Shown piece by piece: positions 59,501 to 64,000 of a stretch of DNA of 64,000 bases. Position 1 is the stretch's first letter. Every line of letters begins with the position of its first letter. The stretch spans positions 1-64,000 of the forward strand of contig JBCCDY010000009.1 in assembly GCA_039030555.1 (NCBI GenBank). Direction: 5' to 3'. The DNA is from JBCCDY01 sp039030555 (GTDB lineage: Bacteria > Bacteroidota > Bacteroidia > Cytophagales > Cyclobacteriaceae). The notes under the pieces were generated by a model, which did not search any database, had not been told where the DNA came from, and saw nothing but the letters and a program-made list of their open reading frames with translations. A program made the translations under genes and the position numbers.

Positions 59501-60082
59501 TAAGTCTTCTACTCGTTCCAGGTCGGCATCGGTATCGCCTAGTTTTTTCAGAGTTTCTTTTTTTCTGATCCTGAATTTTGAAATTCCGGCTGCCTCCTCA
59601 AAGAGTGACCTTCTGGAATTATCCTTATCATTGAGTAAGTCATCTACCATCTTAAGTTCAATGATGGCGTAACTGTTTGACGCAATCCCGGTATCTAGAA
59701 ACAGATTCTGGATATCTTTCAAACGGCAGCTCACCCCGTTTAATTCGTAATCGCTGTCTCCGGAGCGATAATATCTTCTGGTGATGGTAATGCTGGAGTA
59801 TTCTGTTGGCAGTAGGTTTTTTGTATTATCGAAGGTTAAAGAGACCTCGGCAAGTTGAGTGGGCTTTCTTTTTTTCGTTCCATTGAAGATCACATTCTCC
59901 ATTTTGTCGGAACGTAACATCCTGGTTTTTTGCTCGCCAAGGACCCATCGAATGGCATCCACAACATTTGACTTACCACAGCCATTAGGGCCTACGATTC
60001 CGGTGATCCCTTCATCAAAATTAATAGTGACTTTATCTCCAAAACTTTTAAATCCTTTCAGCTCTAACTTGGTAAGCAGCAT
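56552..60082 (-). CDS. smc: Chromosome segregation protein SMC
   Basis: A full-length 1176-residue SMC, the ATPase of the bacterial condensin. Walker A is GPNGCGKS (31-38). Two long coiled-coil arms (about 170-500 and 680-1010, rich in E, K and L) flank a hinge at about 510-660 containing LEGFPEAIKFL and GGSVGLFEGKRIGR-type turns. The C-terminal head has the ABC signature NQLSGGEKTLTA (about 1080) and Walker B FCIFDEVDAPLDDANI. ScpA and ScpB genes are not in the window. It is alone on the minus strand; a candidate -7 box lies 26 bp upstream. Confidence 0.97.
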   Translation of the reverse strand: MLLTKLELKGFKSFGDKVTINFDEGITGIVGPNGCGKSNVVDAIRWVLGEQKTRMLRSDKMENVIFNGTKKRKPTQLAEVSLTFDNTKNLLPTEYSSITITRRYYRSGDSDYELNGVSCRLKDIQNLFLDTGIASNSYAIIELKMVDDLLNDKDNSRRSLFEEAAGISKFRIRKKETLKKLGDTDADLERVEDLLFEIEKNLKSLERQAKQTEKYYQLKKEYKTLSIELAKIKVSKELESLQNLGNKIEQENDQKTALNTKRSELEAKLEKLKNELVNREKLLSTRQRSLNEHVGKIRQYESEKRIKNERLKFLNDRSDKLREQLEHDRKSNERAHFSIQGLERDKISVEKELEKLSDFNTKLKEELDEQKEITSKIQEELNEQQDQSREKKDNFYQLSKAIEIKEIQLSSLEKELEQTTSDTEEHTENLAEFEEKIKNISETLKSKQSEYDKLVELEENLQNKITDNTKTVELIKDELSENKRQLDRNKNEYNLTKSLVDNLEGFPEAIKFLKKKSSWGKDAPLISDIITCEEDYRVTIENYLEPFMNYYVVESENHAFEAVNLLNEASQGKANFFILNSFRKFEPSITKMYEKATAASEIIEYDAKYRKLIGHLLDRVYIVDGDFSDIPEDPDSIFITKNGKVTIRRHTISGGSVGLFEGKRIGRAKNLEKLDKKIKVLNSRIDEIEQNLDKKTKENERLKESTQKFKVDDLRSEINQLNQQLVSIQTKKEQFDNLITSNTTRREDLVTNADALRIEIGEEKPKVLNFEEELKALEEKAGHLKAELTVQQQKLSEKSTTYNEAHIKLLQKENAVKSMDQEISYKHSAYESSKERIEKNASELSQNDEEIKKLISKSEIDDDELIEMYAEKDTIETGVNEAEKEYYSGRGEIDEVEKSIREIQRSRETSDTLLMELQNKLNETKMEVNSVKERLSVEFDVNLDVLIKNEEAEGEPYDPEELENKVQRCRQRMDNMGAINPMAMEAYEEIKERHEFITTQKADLVKAKESLMSTISEIDEVAKTTFLEAFHKIKDNFIKVFRTLFTEEDDCDLLLSSPEDPLNSSIEIIAKPKGKRPLTINQLSGGEKTLTATSLLFSIYLLKPAPFCIFDEVDAPLDDANIDKFNNIIREFSKESQFIIVTHNKRTMVSTDIIYGITMIEQGVSRVVPVDLREIA

Positions 60083-60107
60083 TCAATTCAGTTTTTATAA
60101 AAGGGTA

Positions 60108-60115
60108 CAAATCTA
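60108..60115 (-). promoter_or_regulatory. Candidate -7 box of the smc promoter
   Basis: On the minus strand the bases read TAGATTTG, which fits TAnnTTTG. It would give a leader of about 20 nt to the smc ATG. No convincing -33 TTTG lies at the right distance, so confidence is low. Confidence 0.35.
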
Positions 60116-60140
60116 AGATTATTTTAATACTTTTAACCAC

Positions 60141-60635
60141 ATGGATGACATTGGAAATATAGTCTATATCGTCTTCCTGGTCATCTATCTTTTGTCCAGG
60201 GCATTTAAGAAAAAGAAACCGAAGCAGCCTCCAACTGCTAATCCGGATGCTTATGAGCAAACTGAAAGTCAGCCGACTCAGAGACCGAAAAAACAATTGA
60301 CCTTTGAGGAAATGCTCCGTGAGTTTACAGAAGGAGCACCTCCTGAAGAACCAGAGGTTCTTGATGAACCCGTTCCGGAGCCTACGCCAAGACAATACGA
60401 CGACCAAAGCATCAGCGAAAAATATCAGTCTTCCATAGATCAAGCCAAGAAGTTCAAGACCATCGACGAACAAGTTGAGTTAGAAAGGAAACCCTTGGTG
60501 TTTGATGAATTCGATGCTTATGACATTAAAGAAGATGGTCCATCTATTGCAGATGAAGTTAGGGAGTCCCTACAAAACCTGGATGATGCGAGAAAAGCTA
60601 TCATCCTGAAGGAAGTACTTGATCGGAAGTTTTAA
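60141..60635 (+). CDS. Membrane-anchored acidic protein of unknown function
   Basis: A 164-residue protein with one N-terminal membrane helix (IVYIVFLVIYLLSRAF, about 8-23) followed by a basic stop-transfer KKKKPKQP and a long acidic, Pro- and Glu-rich soluble region (for example EEPEVLDEPVPEPTPRQYDDQ). The C-terminus ends in a short helix, DARKAIILKEVLDRKF. The topology suggests the acidic part is cytoplasmic. I do not recognise the family; comparable proteins occur widely in Cytophagales by my recollection, though that is unverified. It is divergent from smc with 58 bp between the starts. Confidence 0.7.
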   Translation: MDDIGNIVYIVFLVIYLLSRAFKKKKPKQPPTANPDAYEQTESQPTQRPKKQLTFEEMLREFTEGAPPEEPEVLDEPVPEPTPRQYDDQSISEKYQSSIDQAKKFKTIDEQVELERKPLVFDEFDAYDIKEDGPSIADEVRESLQNLDDARKAIILKEVLDRKF

Positions 60636-60674
60636 AGCGATTATTTACAATTAAACTTAATTTAATAGATTTCG

Positions 60675-60694
60675 TTGTACATGTACATGTACAA
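60675..60694. promoter_or_regulatory. YefM-type operator with overlapping TGTACA sites
   Basis: The perfect 20-bp palindrome TTGTACATGTACATGTACAA lies 12 bp upstream of the yefM ATG. It contains overlapping TGTACA cores, the hexamer bound by YefM in the E. coli yefM-yoeB operator, so autorepression by the antitoxin-toxin complex is likely. Confidence 0.72.
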
Positions 60695-60706
60695 GAATTG
60701 ATACTT

Positions 60707-60958
60707 ATGCTTACTACAACACTCTCTGATTTTCGAAAAGATATGCGAAAGTACCTCGACAGTGTAACCGAGGATTCTGAAACCCTGATCATTAATAGGG
60801 GAAAGGACTCCGGTGTTGTAGTGATATCTATGGAAGAGTATAATTCCTTGAATTCCACTCAGCATGAACTTTCGTCTCGAAAAAATGAAGAACGATTGGA
60901 TTCTGCCCTTGAGAAGTTGAAAAAGGGGAGTGGGTTTGAAAAAGATTTGGTTGAATAG
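60707..60958 (+). CDS. yefM: YefM/Phd-type antitoxin
   Basis: An 83-residue antitoxin from ATG 60707 (TTG 60698 adds three residues). The N-terminal DNA-binding half reads TTTLSDFRKDMRKYLDSVTEDSETLIINRGKDSGVVVISMEEYNSL, a classic YefM/Phd pattern. The C-terminal third is a charged, probably disordered tail that wraps the toxin. The stop TAG overlaps the toxin GTG by one base (TAGTG), so the two are coupled. It should bind the TGTACA palindrome just upstream. Confidence 0.92.
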   Translation: MLTTTLSDFRKDMRKYLDSVTEDSETLIINRGKDSGVVVISMEEYNSLNSTQHELSSRKNEERLDSALEKLKKGSGFEKDLVE

Positions 60959-61218
60959 TGAGATTAGTATTTGTTGATGAATCTTGGGAAGACTATCTCT
61001 ATTGGCAAAAAACAGATAAAAAGCTCTTACGGAAAATAAATGAGCTGATCAAAGACATAAAACGTAATCCATTTTCAGGCCTCGGTAAGCCAGAACCTTT
61101 GAAACATAAATACAGGGGTTTTTGGTCAAGAAGGATTAATAGCGAACATCGGTTAATATACGCTGTTCAGGATGATGCCATATTAATCGCAAAATGTAGA
61201 TTTCATTACGATCAGTAA
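60958..61218 (+). CDS. yoeB: YoeB-type mRNA endonuclease toxin
   Basis: An 86-residue ribosome-dependent RNase starting at GTG 60958. All catalytic residues known for E. coli YoeB are present at the same positions: Glu46 (GKPEPLK), Arg65 (SEHRLIY), His83 and Tyr84 (CRFHY). The core FWSRRINSEHRLIYAV is intact, so the toxin is predicted to be active when free of YefM. It overlaps the antitoxin stop by 1 bp. Confidence 0.94.
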   Translation: MRLVFVDESWEDYLYWQKTDKKLLRKINELIKDIKRNPFSGLGKPEPLKHKYRGFWSRRINSEHRLIYAVQDDAILIAKCRFHYDQ

Positions 61219-61289
61219 ACTCCTAATATGAGCCACAAAATACCGAAACTTATGTTTCTTATTGGTATTTTAGTTCTAAAATCAGCAGT

Positions 61290-62999
61290 ATGCCAGAGCC
61301 GGTATTAAAAAGAACTCGAGCCCAGGAATCAAGGGCAGCCATTGAAAGACTTTACATCATCATGAGGCACCTCTTCATAAGGGGAGGGTACAAGCCTATG
61401 GGAGTCTCAGGAGAAGCCTTGGTGGAGGCTTTATTGACACTTAGCCCAGAGATCTATGGTTCCATTGCCGATCCCCAAAGGGTAGAAGTTGATGGTTTAC
61501 TTTACATCATTGATCGACTGCCACGAGGTATTGAGGAGTGCAGGTTTATCCGCCTTGTTTCTATGGAAGGAATGGATAACTCCGGCTTTGATGTTATTAT
61601 TCCACCCAAGAGGCGTCGGAATTGCTATCGTATCGACGAAGAACAGATTTATATTGAATTGACAAGAGGGCGTAGTGATATTTATGATATTTTAACCCAC
61701 CTCACATTTCTTTATGTAGAGGCTGGAAAGATTCTCAGAAACAGCATCGATGCTAAAGGTGCGTATGAAAGGGACTGGAAAATGCTTAAAAATGTAGTGG
61801 AGGCAGAAGACCGGGGGGAAGAAATCGACTTCCCAAGGGCATTTTCATATCTGAGTACGGTTATGGGGTGTACTTATGAAGAGGCGAAGGTCTCTTATGA
61901 TATGTTCGCCGCTGACCCTTCGAGGAATAGTATTTTTCATTTCGTCTACTGGCTAGGTAAACTCGCCATTGACGAACAAAAAGGAAATAAGTCCACTAAA
62001 GAATCCAAGGATCGTGAGATTACTTTTTCAGCAAAGCTCAGAGAACGAATCGGACACCATTTGTATGGTGAACAATGGGCTACCAATATAAAGTCATTCA
62101 TTTTTGAAAATGGTCTTATCGAACGACCTGTACACATCATCAGTGCCAACCTGCACAGCGTGATGAATGTACTTTATGCAAAAGCAGCACTCGAGAATGA
62201 ATACCCTGATCATAGCCTTGATGATATGGCTAAAATGCTCAGTCTGGCTGAGAATAGCGCCCTGCGTGAGAAGGTGCATCAGTATGCAAAAAAGAATGGA
62301 ATGTCGGAACTGGTGCAAACTTCAGGTACTAATCTGATTGTACAGATCATTGATACTGAACATCTGAATTTAGATTCGGTGCCTTCATCAATACATATAA
62401 ATAAGGGATACCTCAAAAAGCATAAGCCTTTAATCATTGTGATGGATTATGCATTCGGGGAACAGGCTTACGAGGCTATGGATGAGTTGCTGAAACCGCT
62501 GGAAATCGACGGTGAATCAAAGACATTGAATGTCGTTTCCATTTCTATTATGGGTAAAGCAGGAATATTGGAGGGCGATAAAGGCGACATCATGGTTCCT
62601 AATGCTCATGTATTCGAAGGAACGGCCGATAATTATCCATTTCATAATGAGTTGAGTAAAGAAGATTTCGAAGGAAACGGATTACTGGTTTGCGAGGGAC
62701 CAATGGTTACGGTGCTCGGTACTTCACTTCAGAATAAAGATATTCTTAAATATTTTTTGGAGTCGTCATGGAAAGCGATCGGTCTAGAAATGGAAGGAGC
62801 GCATTATCAGAAGGCGATACAATCAGCTGCAAAGGTCAGAAAGAGCATCAGTAATGAAGTCAAGGTTTTGTATGCTTACTATGCCTCAGATAATCCTTTA
62901 CTGACGGGTAAAACCCTATCCTCAGGAGGTTTGGGCCTAGACGGAGTCAAACCAACTTACTTAATAACCCAGAAAATTCTGGAGCGAATTTTTGAATAA
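61290..62999 (+). CDS. Large conserved-looking protein of unknown function, nucleosidase-like C-terminus
   Basis: A 569-residue cytoplasmic protein with no signal peptide. The N-terminal half is helical (about 15-230). The C-terminal region carries AIGLEMEGAHYQKAI (about 496-510) and, 30 residues on, YYASDNPLL; an E-M-E-[GA] followed by S-D is the ribose- and base-binding order in the nucleoside phosphorylase/MTAN superfamily. Upstream, VCEGPMVTVLGTSL and GGLGLDGVKP fit neighbouring loops of such a fold. It may correspond to the family catalogued as DUF6909, which I cannot verify. An enzyme acting on a nucleoside or nucleotide is the best guess. Confidence 0.65.
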   Translation: MPEPVLKRTRAQESRAAIERLYIIMRHLFIRGGYKPMGVSGEALVEALLTLSPEIYGSIADPQRVEVDGLLYIIDRLPRGIEECRFIRLVSMEGMDNSGFDVIIPPKRRRNCYRIDEEQIYIELTRGRSDIYDILTHLTFLYVEAGKILRNSIDAKGAYERDWKMLKNVVEAEDRGEEIDFPRAFSYLSTVMGCTYEEAKVSYDMFAADPSRNSIFHFVYWLGKLAIDEQKGNKSTKESKDREITFSAKLRERIGHHLYGEQWATNIKSFIFENGLIERPVHIISANLHSVMNVLYAKAALENEYPDHSLDDMAKMLSLAENSALREKVHQYAKKNGMSELVQTSGTNLIVQIIDTEHLNLDSVPSSIHINKGYLKKHKPLIIVMDYAFGEQAYEAMDELLKPLEIDGESKTLNVVSISIMGKAGILEGDKGDIMVPNAHVFEGTADNYPFHNELSKEDFEGNGLLVCEGPMVTVLGTSLQNKDILKYFLESSWKAIGLEMEGAHYQKAIQSAAKVRKSISNEVKVLYAYYASDNPLLTGKTLSSGGLGLDGVKPTYLITQKILERIFE

Positions 63000-63079
63000 T
63001 AAAGACATATTGTCATATCAGAATTAATGCTTCGGTTTTTGTGTTAAAACAGATATTTAAAAGATTAAAATCTAAAAAT

Positions 63080-63619
63080 ATGCATAAGGCAACATTCGGT
63101 TCAGGATGCTTTTGGTGTACCGAAGCGATCTTTCAAAAGCTTAAAGGAGTAGATAAAGTTGAATCAGGTTATTCTGGTGGCCATGTTGAAAACCCAACCT
63201 ACGAGCAAGTTTGTGCTAAAAATACGGGACATGCTGAAGTGGTACAAATCACGTATGATGAAAACACAATTTCATTTGAAGAGCTACTAGAGATCTTCTG
63301 GAATACGCATGATCCAACGACAAAAGACCGCCAGGGAAATGATGTCGGCCCACAATATCGGTCTGCGGTTTTTTATCATAATGAAGAGCAGCAACAAAAA
63401 GCAGAGGCTTATAAAAAGCAGTTGGATGGATCAGGCGTTTTTAGTGATCCAATTGTAACAGAGATCAGTCCACTAAAGAACTTCTACATTGCTGAGAATT
63501 ATCATCAGGATTATTTCAACCAGAATGGTCACCAGCCTTATTGCTCTTTTGTGGTTAGGCCCAAAGTAGAAAAGTTTAAGAAGCAGTATGCTGACCGTTT
63601 GGTAAAGAAGGCGTCTTAA
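63080..63619 (+). CDS. msrA: Peptide-methionine (S)-S-oxide reductase
   Basis: A 179-residue MsrA from ATG 63080 (the open frame extends to 63041 but adds only a basic stretch). It reduces methionine-S-sulfoxide in proteins. The active-site motif is GSGCFWCTE with catalytic Cys10; ESGYSGGHVENPTYEQVCAKNTGHAEVVQI is the substrate-side hallmark, and NYHQDYF the middle His segment. MsrB is not fused to it and not adjacent. A strong terminator follows within 31 bp, so the transcript ends here. Confidence 0.96.
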   Translation: MHKATFGSGCFWCTEAIFQKLKGVDKVESGYSGGHVENPTYEQVCAKNTGHAEVVQITYDENTISFEELLEIFWNTHDPTTKDRQGNDVGPQYRSAVFYHNEEQQQKAEAYKKQLDGSGVFSDPIVTEISPLKNFYIAENYHQDYFNQNGHQPYCSFVVRPKVEKFKKQYADRLVKKAS

Positions 63620-63649
63620 AAAATCAGATTTTTAATGCATTCTAACAAC

Positions 63650-63673
63650 AACCCTGCTTCGGCAGGGTTTTTT
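63650..63673 (+). terminator. Rho-independent terminator after msrA
   Basis: AACCCTGC (63650-63657), a TTCG tetraloop closed by C-G, GCAGGGTT (63662-63669) and a run of T to 63673. The cUUCGg loop and U-tract make it a textbook intrinsic terminator 30 bp after the msrA stop. Confidence 0.92.
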
Positions 63674-63775
63674 GTACTCACTTTTTTAAAATGGCTAATA
63701 TTAGGTATGACTTTTTTGTCTTTATATACACATATTTATCAATGTGAAATAATTAATAAATTCAAATAACAAGTC

Positions 63776-64000
63776 ATGCATGAGAATATAAAATTTACTG
63801 TCAGGTTAGACCAGAGTATAATTCCCTTGGAGAGCTCATCCCAAGTTCATCAGTTAAATAATCTTCATGAAGAAAAAGAGGAGACGTTTGATTCCATTAA
63901 TGCCAAGTCTCAAATGGCTGACTGGCAGGCTGTTTTTCAAGGTGTAAGATATGGAACTGAGCATATAATATATGCCAAGTTCTGTGGTGCATCATCTAAT
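63776..64000 (+). CDS. Partial unidentified gene (3' end outside window)
   Basis: An open frame of 75 codons from ATG 63776 runs past the window end. The visible protein is hydrophilic, with no signal peptide: MHENIKFTVRLDQSIIPLES, a Glu-rich stretch (NNLHEEKEETFDS) and DWQAVFQGVRYGTEHIIYAKF. No motif I recognise. It is 103 bp after the msrA terminator, so it should have its own promoter; no TAnnTTTG box was seen. Confidence 0.5.
   Translation, partial: MHENIKFTVRLDQSIIPLESSSQVHQLNNLHEEKEETFDSINAKSQMADWQAVFQGVRYGTEHIIYAKFCGASSN

Noticed and set aside
60662..60865. A minus-strand frame ending in MYMYMY across the yefM start
   Set aside because: The repeated Met-Tyr comes from the TGTACA operator palindrome; the opposite strand carries clear yefM coding.
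1..64000. CRISPR arrays, rRNA, tRNA, transposase genes, replication origin
   Set aside because: I looked for regularly spaced repeats, tRNA-like cloverleaf or CCA ends, rRNA segments and DDE or Y1 transposase motifs and saw none.

Overview
The window reads as chromosome from a member of the Bacteroidota, probably a marine-type Cytophagales relative (genus not determinable). Reasons: moderate-to-low GC, a textbook Bacteroidota promoter (TTG, 21 nt, TAnnTTTG) at 24939-24970, Bacteroidota-style lipoproteins and beta-barrels, a succinylase-type dapD, a DUF4982-type GH2 enzyme, a Bacteroidota-type tyrosine integrase and many short dispersed palindromic repeats. I saw no rRNA, tRNA, CRISPR array, transposase gene or replication origin.

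Layout. 1-9100: a minus-strand run of redox and detoxification genes (aldehyde dehydrogenase, two classical SDRs, an NmrA-like reductase plus a decayed relative, epoxide-hydrolase-like hydrolase, SnoaL-like and VOC proteins, MDR quinone reductase) ending at an AraC regulator. 9288-11441: a sigma-54 activator with two tandemly duplicated GAF domains. 11446-13195: integrase, excisionase-like HTH protein and a repeat-rich gap that abuts the 3' end of mnmE, a known integration target in other bacteria. 13196-20596: one long minus-strand block read as mntR, TroA-like binding protein, ATPase, permease fused to a DtxR-like domain, second permease, exported thioredoxin, mnmE. Two different four-helix-bundle (IVP-type) cassettes with terminal inverted repeats sit between genes of this block, and a DtxR-type palindrome lies upstream. 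20734-28624: glycosyltransferase, dapD, DUF3108 protein, small proteins, TPR lipoprotein, beta-propeller lipoprotein, membrane glycosyltransferase-like protein and L,D-transpeptidase.

28553-40247 is the energy-metabolism core: a HEPN-like protein, a 1630-residue pyruvate:ferredoxin oxidoreductase with its own C-terminal ferredoxin domain, then rnfC-D-G-E-A, a Cys-rich membrane microprotein, a plant-type ferredoxin-NADP reductase, a small unknown protein and rnfB, nearly all overlapping or a few bases apart. The arrangement suggests one electron hub: oxoacid oxidation loads ferredoxin, Rnf exchanges electrons with NADH and an ion gradient, and the FNR links to NADP.

40248-56336: GH2 glycosidase, DUF2784 protein, a HupE/His-rich DUF4198 pair, a frameshifted unknown gene, an ArsA-type ATPase, an M20 amidohydrolase, a lipoprotein, a CFA-synthase-like methyltransferase, an alpha/beta hydrolase with TPRs, a beta-barrel, an exported zinc-ribbon protein, 3-hydroxyacyl-CoA dehydrogenase and a DUF4160/DUF2442 pair whose first gene is frameshifted. 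56552-64000: smc, a membrane-anchored acidic protein, a yefM-yoeB toxin-antitoxin pair with its classic operator, a large conserved unknown with a nucleosidase-like tail, msrA with a strong terminator, and the start of an unidentified gene cut by the window end.

Several coding problems (46246-47023, 55803-56050, 27621-27721, and the 28553-28624 overlap) look like single-base indels, which may be real decay or sequence error.
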